From contig NZ_JBPODT010000001.1 of NCBI RefSeq assembly GCF_051390635.1, positions 868,001 to 932,000 of the forward strand: 64,000 bases of DNA. The letters are read 5' to 3'. A program made the translations under genes and the position numbers. The notes under the pieces were generated by a model. That model did no database searches, was not told the origin of the DNA, and saw only the letters and a list, made by a program, of their open reading frames with translations. Below are positions 50,843 through 61,104 of this stretch, one piece after another (the stretch's first letter is position 1; each line of letters begins with the position of its first letter). Source of the DNA: Microbaculum sp051390635 (GTDB lineage Bacteria; Pseudomonadota; Alphaproteobacteria; Rhizobiales; Tepidamorphaceae).

Positions 50843-51185
50843 CCAGACCGACAGTCCCTTCGACGAGATCGAAAAGGGCACGCCGCCCGGGGCGGCCGCG
50901 CCACCGGCCGGCGGCGGCGACGAGGAAGCGACGACCCACTCCGCCGCCGATCTCGAGGCGGTTTTCGACGTCCCGGTAAAGGTTTCGGCCGTGCTGGGGC
51001 GCTCGCGCATGGAGGTCTCCGAGCTCCTGAAGCTCTCGACCGGCGCCGTCGTCGAACTCGACCGCAAGGTCGGCGAGGCAATCGATATCTACGTAAACGA
51101 CCGGCTGGTCGCGCGTGGCGAAGTCGTTCTCGTCGAGGACCGCCTCGGCGTGACCATGACCGAAATCATCAAGGATCGCGGCTGA
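50835..51185 (+). CDS. fliN: Flagellar motor switch protein FliN
   Basis: A 116-residue FliN with a disordered N-terminal ~40 residues and a complete SpoA domain (VFDVPVKVSAVLGRSRMEVSELLKLSTGAVVELDRK; DIYVNDRLVARGEVVLVEDRLGVTMTEI). Forms the C-ring base with FliM, whose gene is not in this window. The ATG at 50835 overlaps the fliH end; longer in-frame sequence upstream belongs to fliH DNA. Confidence 0.96.
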   Translation: MSDQTDSPFDEIEKGTPPGAAAPPAGGGDEEATTHSAADLEAVFDVPVKVSAVLGRSRMEVSELLKLSTGAVVELDRKVGEAIDIYVNDRLVARGEVVLVEDRLGVTMTEIIKDRG

Positions 51186-51225
51186 TCGCGGTCGCGACCC
51201 TGTCGAGTATGAGAGGAACGGAACC

Positions 51226-52602
<1,377 letters not shown>

Positions 52603-52631
52603 CCTGCTGACCCGGGACTGAAAGCTTCACG

Positions 52632-54761
52632 ATGTCCGACACGACGACGGCCGCCGACACCAACGCGCGCGCGGGCGCGGGCCTTCCCTCCCTCGGCGAC
52701 ATCGCCGCCCTGCTGAAGCGTGGCGACATCGCCCTCGCCACGGCGGTGATAACGATCCTCGTCGTTCTCATCCTGCCGATGCCGCCGATCATGCTCGACA
52801 TGCTGCTGGCGCTGTCGATCGTGTTTTCGGTCCTGGTCCTGATGACGGCGCTGTTCATTCACACGCCGCTCGAATTCTCCGCCTTCCCGACCGTGCTGCT
52901 GATCGCCACCATGCTGCGGCTGGCGCTCAATCTGGCCTCCACGCGCCTGATCCTGGCGCACGGCCACGAAGGCACCGACGCCGCCGGCCACGTCATCGAG
53001 GCGTTCGGCAACTTCGTGATGCGCGGCAACTTCGTCATCGGCATCATCGTCTTCGCCATCCTGGTGATCGTGAACTTCGTGGTCATCACCAAGGGCTCGG
53101 GCCGGATCGCCGAGGTCGCCGCCCGCTTCACCCTCGACGCCATGCCAGGCAAGCAGATGGCCATCGACGCCGACCTGTCGTCGGGCCTCATCGACGAGGA
53201 CGAGGCGCGCCGGCGGCGCAAGACGCTGGAGGACGAATCCTCCTTCTTCGGCGCCATGGACGGCGCGTCGAAATTCGTTCGCGGCGACGCCATCGCCGGC
53301 CTGCTGATCACCTTCATCAACGTCATCGGCGGCATGATCGTCGGCGTCGCCCAGAACGGCCTGTCGATGGCCGAGGCGAGCACCACCTACACGCTGCTGA
53401 CCGTCGGCGACGGCCTGGTATCGCAGATCCCCGCCCTCGTGGTGTCGACGGCCGCCGGCCTGCTGGTCTCCAAGGCCGGCGTCACCGGCTCCGCCGACCA
53501 GGCGCTGATCGGCCAGCTGTCGGGGTATCCCAAGGCGCTCGGCATGTCCTCCTTCGTGATGGTCGTGATGTCCCTGCTGCCGGGCATTCCGATGATCCCG
53601 TTCCTGGCGCTGGCCGCCGGCGCCGGCGCGCTCGCCTGGTCGGCGACCCGCAAGCAGAATGAAAAGAAGGACGCGGCCGCGCAGGAGGCGCTCACGGCCG
53701 AAGCCGGGGACGCCGCGCCGGCCGACGAGCCCATCACCTCGGCGCTGGCGATCGACGAGGTCAAGATCGAGATCGGCTATGCGCTGCTACCGCTGATCAA
53801 CGCGCAGGGCGGCGAGGACAAGCTGACCGGCCAGATCAAGGCGCTGCGCCGCCAGCTCGCGGCCGACATGGGCTTCGTCATGCCGCCGGTGCGCCTGCTC
53901 GACAACATGCAGCTCGAGCCGAACACCTATGTGGTCAAGGTCAAGGAAGTGGAAGCCGGCCGCGGCACCGTCTATCCCGGTCAGGACATGGTGATGGATC
54001 CCGAAGGCAAGCAGATCGCCATGCCCGGCATCCACACCACCGAGCCGACCTTCGGCCTGCCGGCCACATGGATCGACACCGCGCTGCGCGACGAGGCCCA
54101 GATGAAGGGCCTGACCGTCGTCGACCCCGCGACCGTCGTCTCCACGCACCTGACAGAGCTGATCCGCGCCAACATGGCGGAGCTCCTGTCCTACGCGGAA
54201 GTCTCCAAGCTGCTCGCCGAGCTGCCCAAGGAGCAGCAGAAGCTGGTCGACGACATCGTGCCCGGCCAGATCACCATCTCCGGCATCCAGCGCGCGCTCC
54301 AGGCCCTGCTCGAAGAACGCGTGTCGATCCGCGACCTGCCGACGATCCTGGAGGGTATCGCCGAGATCGCCGGCCGCGGTCACGGCACCAGGATCATCGT
54401 CGAGCACGTGCGCGCCCGCCTGTCCCGGCAGTTGTGCGCCCAGCACCAGTCGCCGAACGGCTACGTGCCGATCGTCGCCCTGTCGCCCGACTGGGAGCGT
54501 GCCTTCATCGAGGCCCTGCACGGCGACGGCGAGGAGAAGCAGCTCGCCATGGCGCCCTCGAAGCTGCAGCAGTTCATCAACTCCGTGCGCGAGGGCTTCG
54601 AGGAGGCGGCCCGGCAGGGCGAGATCCCGGTCCTGCTGACGAGCCCCGGCTCGCGCTACTACGTGCGCTCGATCATCGAGCGGTTCCGCGCCCAGACCGC
54701 CGTCATGTCGCAGAACGAGATCCACCCGCGCGCCAGGCTGAAGACCATCGGGTCGCTCTGA
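52632..54761 (+). CDS. flhA: Flagellar biosynthesis protein FlhA
   Basis: A 709-residue FlhA, standard length. Eight or so membrane helices in the first ~330 residues carry the FHIPEP-family signature (LRLALNLASTRLIL; GSGRIAEVAARFTLDAMPGKQMAID), followed by a charged linker with Lys/Glu/Ala repeats (about 335-370) and the cytoplasmic domain that forms the nonameric ring and binds chaperone-substrate complexes. It is the export-gate engine of the flagellar type III system. It follows flbD by 29 bases. Confidence 0.97.
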   Translation: MSDTTTAADTNARAGAGLPSLGDIAALLKRGDIALATAVITILVVLILPMPPIMLDMLLALSIVFSVLVLMTALFIHTPLEFSAFPTVLLIATMLRLALNLASTRLILAHGHEGTDAAGHVIEAFGNFVMRGNFVIGIIVFAILVIVNFVVITKGSGRIAEVAARFTLDAMPGKQMAIDADLSSGLIDEDEARRRRKTLEDESSFFGAMDGASKFVRGDAIAGLLITFINVIGGMIVGVAQNGLSMAEASTTYTLLTVGDGLVSQIPALVVSTAAGLLVSKAGVTGSADQALIGQLSGYPKALGMSSFVMVVMSLLPGIPMIPFLALAAGAGALAWSATRKQNEKKDAAAQEALTAEAGDAAPADEPITSALAIDEVKIEIGYALLPLINAQGGEDKLTGQIKALRRQLAADMGFVMPPVRLLDNMQLEPNTYVVKVKEVEAGRGTVYPGQDMVMDPEGKQIAMPGIHTTEPTFGLPATWIDTALRDEAQMKGLTVVDPATVVSTHLTELIRANMAELLSYAEVSKLLAELPKEQQKLVDDIVPGQITISGIQRALQALLEERVSIRDLPTILEGIAEIAGRGHGTRIIVEHVRARLSRQLCAQHQSPNGYVPIVALSPDWERAFIEALHGDGEEKQLAMAPSKLQQFINSVREGFEEAARQGEIPVLLTSPGSRYYVRSIIERFRAQTAVMSQNEIHPRARLKTIGSL

Positions 54762-54885
54762 CAAAAAGGACACACTGGCCGGAAACCGCCAACCGGCCCG
54801 ATCCGTTTACGGATTGTGATCGTATGATCGGCAAAGCTGCGCGCACGCCGCAGGATGGACACCACGGGCACGGAGGGCTTCGGCG

Positions 54886-55698
54886 TTGACCTTGCGACTG
54901 GTTTGTATCGCCGCCGCGATCTGCGGCCTCGCCGCGCCGGCGCTGGCCGCCGACGAAGACTGGGACGGCGGCTACGACGCCGCCCCCGCGGCCGAGAGCA
55001 CCACCACCGACCTGTCCATCCGGATCGGCATCGGCGGCGTTGCCCAGCCCGACTGGGAAGGCTCCGACGACTACGAGATCGTGCCCTGGCCAATCGTGTC
55101 GCTGGAATATCTCCGCCTGCCCGGCATCGGCACCGTCGGCGGGCGCACGGTCGGCTTCTCGATCGGCCCCTCCTTCAACTTCGTCGGCGAACGCGATCCG
55201 TCCTCCGACGCCGCCCTCACCGGACTCGGCACGGTCGACTCGGCCTTCGAATTCGGCCTCAGGGCCACCTACGAGGTCGACCACTGGGGCGCCTACGCGG
55301 CGCTGCGGCAGGGTTTCGGCGGCCACGACGGCCTCGTCGGCGAAGCCGTGCTCTACGCGGTCTGGCGGCCGACGGACGTTTTCGTCGTGCGCGCGGGACC
55401 GAACGTGTCCTTCGCCAGCGCCGACTATTTCGACACCTATTTCTCGGTGACCCCGGCCCAGTCCTTCCGATCCGGACTGCCGGTCTACAGCGCCGGGTCG
55501 GGCTTCAAGAGCGTCGGCGCCCAGGCGCTGGCGACCTACTCCCTCACCGAGAAGGTCGATCTGCATTTTCGCGCCGGCTACGACCGCCTCGTCAGCGGCG
55601 CCGCGGACTCGCCGATCGTCACCACCGCCGGCAGCCGCGACCAGTTCTCCGCCGGCCTCGGCTTGAGCTACAGGATCGACCTCGACCTGTTCGACTAG
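54886..55698 (+). CDS. MipA/OmpV-family outer membrane protein
   Basis: A 270-residue beta-barrel protein. It has a signal peptide (about 1-21, ending ALAADE), then alternating hydrophobic strands (WPIVSLEYLRLPGIGTVGGRTVGFSIGPSFNFVGERD; FEFGLRATYEVDHWGAYAALRQGFGGHDGLVGE) and a C-terminal SYRIDLDLFD ending near an aromatic residue, as in barrel-assembly signals. The start is TTG at 54886, since GGAGGG lies nine bases upstream and no in-frame ATG precedes the signal peptide. The family is linked to peptidoglycan synthesis scaffolding and outer membrane permeability. Confidence 0.88.
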   Translation: MTLRLVCIAAAICGLAAPALAADEDWDGGYDAAPAAESTTTDLSIRIGIGGVAQPDWEGSDDYEIVPWPIVSLEYLRLPGIGTVGGRTVGFSIGPSFNFVGERDPSSDAALTGLGTVDSAFEFGLRATYEVDHWGAYAALRQGFGGHDGLVGEAVLYAVWRPTDVFVVRAGPNVSFASADYFDTYFSVTPAQSFRSGLPVYSAGSGFKSVGAQALATYSLTEKVDLHFRAGYDRLVSGAADSPIVTTAGSRDQFSAGLGLSYRIDLDLFD

Positions 55699-55708
55699 CC
55701 GCTTCGGC

Positions 55709-57577
55709 CTATGGCCCCGTTGTCGGCGCCGTCGTGGACGCCGCCTGCGCCGGAGGCCTCGTCGCCGTCTCCCGCGCGCGCAGCCGCACCACCGGCACCG
55801 GATACGGAACGCCGGCGAGCGTGTGCTCGCCGACCGCCTCGCCGTCGGCGCCGATTCCGGCCTCGCTCGCCGTACGCGCGCTCATCAGCACCGTTACGTC
55901 GGCGCCCGCGTCGAGCTTGTGACCGAGCGCCTCGATGCGCTGGGCGACATTCACCGTGTCGCCGACGATCGTGTAGTTGACGCGCCCCGGCGCGCCGATA
56001 TTGCCGACCACCGCCGGCCCGCTATGCAGGCCGATCCGCATCCGCACCGGCTTCAGGCCTTTGCCGGCGCGGCGCCGGTTGTCAGCCGCGATCACCTCGG
56101 CGATGCAGCGCGCCGCCTGGACGGCGCGGGCCGCATGGTCGTCCTGCCGGTCCGGCGCGCCCCAGAACGCCATCACCGCATCGCCGATATACTTGTCGAT
56201 GCTGCCGTTCTCGCCCCGGATGCAGTCGGCGAGCATGCCGAAATGGCGATTCAGGAACGCCGCCGTCTCTTCCGCACCCATCCGGTCCGAAATCATCGTG
56301 AAGCTGGCGATGTCGGTAAACATCACCGTGATCTCGCGGGTTTCCGAGGCGACGCTGGTCTCTCCGCCAAGCGCGATCAGCCGCTGCACCAGCTGCCGGG
56401 GAACGTAGGTCTCGAACACCTTCAGGCCGTCGAGCATCAGGTTGAAGGCCCGCGCCTGCTGGTCCAGCTCGGCGATGGCGCTGCCGCGCGGGCGCGACGT
56501 CGTGTCGATCTCCAGCCGGGCGACCCCGGACGCGGACTCTGCCAGCCGGCGGATCGGACGCGACACGTACCCGCCGAGCACGAACGCCGCGATGACCGCG
56601 ATCACGACCACGACGAAGCCCGCGATGGCCGACGTCAACAGCCGCTGCATCGAATCGCTGAGCTGCGTCTGCCGGTAGTAGGCCCCTATGGCGAGTGGCT
56701 CTTTGCCGTAGCCCGGGACCCAGCGGGACAGGACGATGTAGCGCGTGTCCTCGATGTCGACCCGCTCGACCTCCACGCCACGGGCGCGCGCCGCCTGCAT
56801 GAAGACGATGGGAACGCCCTTGTCGAGATTGACGATGACCGGATCCGTCGATTCGGAGGTCGGGATGACGCCGTAGCTGGCATTGTCGGCGGCTTCGGAG
56901 AACTGCGGGTGCGCCATCAGCTTGCCTTCGCCATAGAGGATGAAGGCCGTCGCGTCATAGAGCTTGCCCACCGAGGCGACGAAGCGGGAAAACTGGTCGA
57001 GGGAAACCGCCGCTCCGACGAAGGCGACATCGGCGTCGGTCGACGCGATGCGCGTGACCACGTTGAGATAGGTGTTGCCGCCCTCCACCGACGGTTCTCC
57101 CCAGATGTGATCCGCCCCCAGGGGTATCGACGACAACCGGCTGCGTGTCCTGGGATCGGCCTCGACGCCTTGCGGTAGCCGCTTCAGCGTCCCGTCCTTG
57201 TCCCGATAGATGCCGCGTCGAACCATGTTGCGGTCCCAGTAGATGAGAACGCTCACATCAGGCGCCGTCGCCAGCACCACCGTCAGGGCGTCGAGGATCT
57301 CGTTTGGCGTCACTGCGTGGAAATACGGCGTCTGGATCTCTCGCGATATTCCGTCGACCAGGCTGCCGGCGGAATCGAGCTTGTCGCGCACCTCGTATTC
57401 GATCCCGTCGAGGATCAGCACCATGCGGTCGTTGAGGAGCTCGATCGTGTTCGCGGAGCTTGCCTTCAGGGCGATCCACAGCACGGTGACCGTAGCGATC
57501 AGAACCAGGCCGCCGGACGTCAGCGCCAGCAGGCTACGGATGGATATCCGGCGTTTGCGCAGCCAACGGCGCGGCAA
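55709..57577 (-). CDS. Membrane-bound class III adenylate/guanylate cyclase with Cache and HAMP domains
   Basis: A 622-residue protein. It has an N-terminal helix (about 14-36), a large extracytoplasmic Cache-type sensor region (40-310), a second helix (about 320-345), HAMP (YVSRPIRRLAESASGVARLEI) and a cyclase homology domain (410-600). Catalytic features are FTDIASFT with the metal Asp, YIGDAVMAFWG with the second Asp, a preceding Lys in DKYIGD, and VNYTIVGDTVNVAQRIE with the Asn/Arg pair and Asp/Thr, which favours adenylyl over guanylyl cyclase. The start is TTG at 57575-57577 with a G-rich region upstream. It is convergent with the MipA gene. Confidence 0.9.
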   Translation of the reverse strand: MPRRWLRKRRISIRSLLALTSGGLVLIATVTVLWIALKASSANTIELLNDRMVLILDGIEYEVRDKLDSAGSLVDGISREIQTPYFHAVTPNEILDALTVVLATAPDVSVLIYWDRNMVRRGIYRDKDGTLKRLPQGVEADPRTRSRLSSIPLGADHIWGEPSVEGGNTYLNVVTRIASTDADVAFVGAAVSLDQFSRFVASVGKLYDATAFILYGEGKLMAHPQFSEAADNASYGVIPTSESTDPVIVNLDKGVPIVFMQAARARGVEVERVDIEDTRYIVLSRWVPGYGKEPLAIGAYYRQTQLSDSMQRLLTSAIAGFVVVVIAVIAAFVLGGYVSRPIRRLAESASGVARLEIDTTSRPRGSAIAELDQQARAFNLMLDGLKVFETYVPRQLVQRLIALGGETSVASETREITVMFTDIASFTMISDRMGAEETAAFLNRHFGMLADCIRGENGSIDKYIGDAVMAFWGAPDRQDDHAARAVQAARCIAEVIAADNRRRAGKGLKPVRMRIGLHSGPAVVGNIGAPGRVNYTIVGDTVNVAQRIEALGHKLDAGADVTVLMSARTASEAGIGADGEAVGEHTLAGVPYPVPVVRLRARETATRPPAQAASTTAPTTGP

Positions 57578-57696
57578 GGCGTCAGTCCCCCCGAAGGACG
57601 AGAATCAAGATTTCGCGGCGCCGACTTTACCGCATCACGGGCGCCGATGCGCGGCGGCATTGCCTTGGGGGCGGTCTACGGGCTATCGGCAGGGCC

Positions 57697-58308
57697 ATGA
57701 CACGCATCGTACACGACGGATACACCGACCTTCCCGACGGCCATGCCGCGGCGGTCGCCACCTTCCTCGAGATGACGACGCCGCGTCCGGTGCCGCCCTC
57801 CGCGCGTCCCGATCTGCGTCTCGCCGGCATGCGGACGGTCAGCCCGGACGCCTACCGGGCGATGTTCCGCCGCGTCGGCGCCGACTGGCTGTGGAACTCG
57901 CGGCTGAGGCTGGACGACAAGGCGCTCGTCGCGATCCTCGGCGATCCGGGGGTCGAGCTGTACTTCCCCGAAAGGGACGGCGCGCCGATCGGCATCCTGG
58001 AGCTCGACTTCCGCGAGATGCCGTCCGTCGAGGTCGCCTTCTTCGGCCTCGTGCCGGAGGCGATCGGATCGGGCGCCGGACGCTGGCTGATGGACCGCGC
58101 GCTGGAGCTTTCCTGGCGCGAGGGGGTGGAACGCGTCTGGCTGCACACCTGCACCTTCGACCATCCCGGCGCGATGGCCTTCTACCGCCGTGCCGGCTTC
58201 GTCCCCTACGCGCGCAAGCTGGAGATGTTCCCCGACCCGCGTCTCGACGGCGTCCTGCCGGTGGACGCCGCCCCGCACGTGCCGCTGGTCGGAGGGACGC
58301 GGACCTAG
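57697..58308 (+). CDS. GNAT-family N-acetyltransferase
   Basis: A 203-residue acetyltransferase. The acetyl-CoA-binding core contains VAFFGLVPEAIGSGAGRWLMDRALELS, and the C-terminal part contains HTCTFDHPGAMAFYRRAGFVPYARK. An N-terminal extension of ~45 residues precedes the fold. Substrate is unknown. It overlaps the convergent aminotransferase gene by four bases (58305-58308). Confidence 0.88.
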   Translation: MTRIVHDGYTDLPDGHAAAVATFLEMTTPRPVPPSARPDLRLAGMRTVSPDAYRAMFRRVGADWLWNSRLRLDDKALVAILGDPGVELYFPERDGAPIGILELDFREMPSVEVAFFGLVPEAIGSGAGRWLMDRALELSWREGVERVWLHTCTFDHPGAMAFYRRAGFVPYARKLEMFPDPRLDGVLPVDAAPHVPLVGGTRT

Positions 58309-59603
58309 GCCCGTCCCGCCACCACCTCGGTGATCGCGGTGTCCAGCCTGTCGATGCCTTTGTCGATGTCCTCGCGCGTCGCCGTCAGCGGCGGGGCGAT
58401 GCGCCAGACCGCCGACATAGTGCTGCCCGGCACCGAGACGATGTTCATCGACAGCCCCAGTTCCATGCAGCGCCGCGTGATCGCCTGCCCCGTTTCCGGG
58501 TCCGGCTCGCGGCTGTGCCGGTCCTTCACCAGTTCCACGCCGTACAGCATCCCCATGCCCCGCACGTCGCCGATCACCTCGTGCTTCTGCATCAGGCTGT
58601 CGAGGCCGGCTTTCAGATAGGCGCCCGTCTCAACGGCCTTCTCGTTGAGGTTCTCCTCATCGAGAACATCGAGGACCGCCAGCCCAACCTCGGCGGGCAG
58701 CGGATCGGACACGTGCGAGGTCACGTGCAGGAAACGCTTTTCGTGACAGTCGGCCTCGATCTCGTCGGTCGTACAGGCCGCCGCCAGCGGCAGGCCGCCG
58801 CCGAGCGTCTTCGACAGGGTCAGGAAGTCCGGCTCGACACCGAAGATATCGGCCGCGAAATCGGCGCCCAGCCGCCCGAACGCCGTCTGCGCCTCGTCGA
58901 GGATCAGTATCATGCCGCGGTCCTCGCACTTCTGCTTGAGCGCCGGCAGGTATCCCTCCGGCGGCACGATGACGCCGCCCGAAGACTGCACCGGCTCGGC
59001 CAGCAGCGCCGCCGGCGCGCCGTTGGACTGGGCGTCGATCATGTCGAACCCGACCTCGAGGCAGGTCTTGTCGCAGGTGCCCTTGCAGTGCCGCACCGGG
59101 CAGCGGAAGGCGTTGGGCGCGGGGATCGCCATGGTGCCCGGCGCCGCCGGCCCGTAGCCCTTGCGCCCGGCCACATAGGTCGAGGACGCCGCCCCGGCCG
59201 TCATGCCGTGCCAGGAGCCGGTCATGCCGACCACTTCCCAGTTGCCGGTATGGAGCTTGGCCATCCTGAGCGCCGCCTCGTTGGCCTCGCCGCCGGTCGA
59301 CAGGAAGATCGACCGGGATAGCTTGCCGGGCAGCTTGGCGGCGAGCCGCGCCGCCAGCGACACAACCGCCGGGCTCAGCATGCCGGAATACAGGTGCAGC
59401 ACCCCGTCGCAGGCCTTCTTCACCGCCTCGACGATCTTCGGATGGTTATGGCCGAGCGTCGAGCACATCTGCCCTGAGGTGAAATCGAGGATCTCCCGCC
59501 CCTCACCGTCATAGACGTAGGCGCCGCGCGCCTTCTCGATCAGCGCCGGGCTGAACTCGAAGCCGTAGTGGATCAGATGGTCATCGTTGCGCGGCGTGGT
59601 CAT
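58305..59603 (-). CDS. Class III PLP aminotransferase / 2,2-dialkylglycine decarboxylase type
   Basis: A 432-residue fold-type I PLP enzyme. PLP-Lys is in LTLSKTLGGGLPLA, the pyridine-N Asp in LILDEAQTAFGRLG, and the phosphate-binding STGGEANEAALRMAKL is present. The LSKTLGGGLP environment is typical of dialkylglycine decarboxylase-like enzymes. A Cys-rich loop (CPVRHCKGTCDKTC) is present and is unusual for general class III aminotransferases; it might bind a metal or be structural. GGAGGA directly before the ATG at 59601-59603 sets the start. Confidence 0.88.
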   Translation of the reverse strand: MTTPRNDDHLIHYGFEFSPALIEKARGAYVYDGEGREILDFTSGQMCSTLGHNHPKIVEAVKKACDGVLHLYSGMLSPAVVSLAARLAAKLPGKLSRSIFLSTGGEANEAALRMAKLHTGNWEVVGMTGSWHGMTAGAASSTYVAGRKGYGPAAPGTMAIPAPNAFRCPVRHCKGTCDKTCLEVGFDMIDAQSNGAPAALLAEPVQSSGGVIVPPEGYLPALKQKCEDRGMILILDEAQTAFGRLGADFAADIFGVEPDFLTLSKTLGGGLPLAAACTTDEIEADCHEKRFLHVTSHVSDPLPAEVGLAVLDVLDEENLNEKAVETGAYLKAGLDSLMQKHEVIGDVRGMGMLYGVELVKDRHSREPDPETGQAITRRCMELGLSMNIVSVPGSTMSAVWRIAPPLTATREDIDKGIDRLDTAITEVVAGRA

Positions 59604-59866
59604 GGGTTCCTCCCGATGCGGCGATCGAAGGCACTCTAGTGCATCGCCGCGGATCGGTGAATTGGCTGCGTGCCCGTCCCGGACCGAAACCGTATGGGAA
59701 GGAAGCCTCCTACAAGCCCCGCCTCCGGACACTGTCCGAAGCGCGAACGGACGCGCCCCGTTGCCCCGGCGATGACGCCCCTGACGGCGCGGCCACGGCG
59801 CCGGCGAGATTGTCAATCGGCCACCCGGCGACGTACGCTCCGCCCCGGCAACGCTTGAGGATTCGC

Positions 59867-60793
59867 ATGACCCACGAATACGCGGACGATCCGCGCAACG
59901 CGGACATTCTGATTTCCGTCAACGGCGCGCTCGTTCCCCGCGAGAAGGCGGTGGTGTCGGTGTTCGATTCGGGCTTCGTCCTCGGCGACGGCGTCTGGGA
60001 GGGCCTGCGGGTGCTGGACGGCGGCATCGCCTTTCTCGATGCCCATCTCGACCGGCTGTACGAGGGCGCCAAGGCGATCGACATGGATATTGGACTGTCG
60101 CGCGACGCGCTGGCCGCCCGCGTGTTCGACTGCCTCGACGCCAACGGCATGGTCGACGGCGTCCACGTTCGGTTGATGGTCACCAGGGGCGTGAAGAAAA
60201 CGCCCTATCAGGACCCGCGCGTGACGATCGGCCCTGCGACAATCGTCATAATCCCGGAATACAAGTCGGCATCCGAGGCGGTGAAGAAACAGGGCCTGAG
60301 CCTGTTCACCGTCCATATCCGCCGCACCGCGCCCGACATGCAGGACCAGAAGCTCAACAGCCATTCCAAGCTCAACTGCATTCTCGCGTGCATCCAGGCC
60401 GCCAAGGCCGGCGCCGACGAAGCCCTGATGCTCGATCCGGACGGGGCCGTCGCCACCTGCAACTCGACCCATTTCTTCATCGTCCGCGACGGCGAGGTCT
60501 GGACCTCCGACGGGCTCTACTGCCTCGGCGGGATCACGCGGGCCAATGTCCTGCGGCTGTGCCGCGACAACGCCATTCCCGCCCGCGAGAAGCGCTTCTC
60601 GCTGGTCGACGTCTATTCCGCCGACGAGGCCTTCGTCACCGGCACCTTCGCCGGCCTGACACCGGTGCGCGAGGTCGACGGACGCATGATCGCAACGCCA
60701 CCGTCTGACAAGAACCGGGCCGGCCCCGTCACCCGCAGGCTCGACGAGCTGTACAAGGAGCTGGCGCGTCGCGAATCCGTTCGGCCCGCCTGA
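59867..60793 (+). CDS. Class IV PLP aminotransferase (D-amino-acid/branched-chain aminotransferase family)
   Basis: A 308-residue fold-type IV enzyme. SVFDSGFVLGDGVWEGLRVLDG near the start, the PLP-Lys in LNSHSKLNCILACIQA, ATCNSTHFFIV and LYCLGGITRANVLRL are family landmarks. Whether it acts on D-amino acids, branched-chain amino acids or aminodeoxychorismate cannot be told, since each shares the core motifs. The ATG at 59867 has GAGG eight bases upstream; the open frame extends 76 codons further but that stretch is Arg/Pro-rich and not protein-like. Confidence 0.9.
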   Translation: MTHEYADDPRNADILISVNGALVPREKAVVSVFDSGFVLGDGVWEGLRVLDGGIAFLDAHLDRLYEGAKAIDMDIGLSRDALAARVFDCLDANGMVDGVHVRLMVTRGVKKTPYQDPRVTIGPATIVIIPEYKSASEAVKKQGLSLFTVHIRRTAPDMQDQKLNSHSKLNCILACIQAAKAGADEALMLDPDGAVATCNSTHFFIVRDGEVWTSDGLYCLGGITRANVLRLCRDNAIPAREKRFSLVDVYSADEAFVTGTFAGLTPVREVDGRMIATPPSDKNRAGPVTRRLDELYKELARRESVRPA

Positions 60794-60804
60794 AGGAGAA
60801 GACA

Positions 60805-61098
60805 ATGGCACAGACACCGACGATCACGCTGGAGGACGGACCATCCAAGGGCCGCTACGTGGCGCGCATCGAGGGCCTGCCGGAAGCCGAGATGACGTTT
60901 TCGCGCGCCAATCCGCACCTTGTCATCGTCGACCATACCGGCGTGCCCGACGAATTGCGGGGCATGGGCGTCGGCAAGGCGCTGGTGGCGCGGATCGTGG
61001 AGGACGCGCGGGCGGGGCAATTCAAGATCATTCCGCTGTGCCCCTTCGCCAAGGCGACGATCGAACGCACGGCGGAGTGGCACGACGTGCTGAACTGA
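60805..61098 (+). CDS. Small GNAT-type N-acetyltransferase (YidJ-like)
   Basis: A 97-residue minimal GNAT (PF14542-type). The core is IVDHTGVPDELRGMGVGKALVARIVEDAR, with the acetyl-CoA pyrophosphate loop RGMGVGKAL, and the end is PLCPFAKATIERTAEWHDVL. Partners and substrate are unknown. It lies 11 bases after the class IV aminotransferase and six before mprF, so it is likely in one transcript with both. Confidence 0.92.
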   Translation: MAQTPTITLEDGPSKGRYVARIEGLPEAEMTFSRANPHLVIVDHTGVPDELRGMGVGKALVARIVEDARAGQFKIIPLCPFAKATIERTAEWHDVLN

Positions 61099-61104
61099 CC
61101 GCGG

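Noticed and set aside
57243..59321. A 692-codon open frame on the plus strand
   Set aside because: It is antisense to the cyclase and aminotransferase genes and out of frame with the acetyltransferase, with no recognisable domain.
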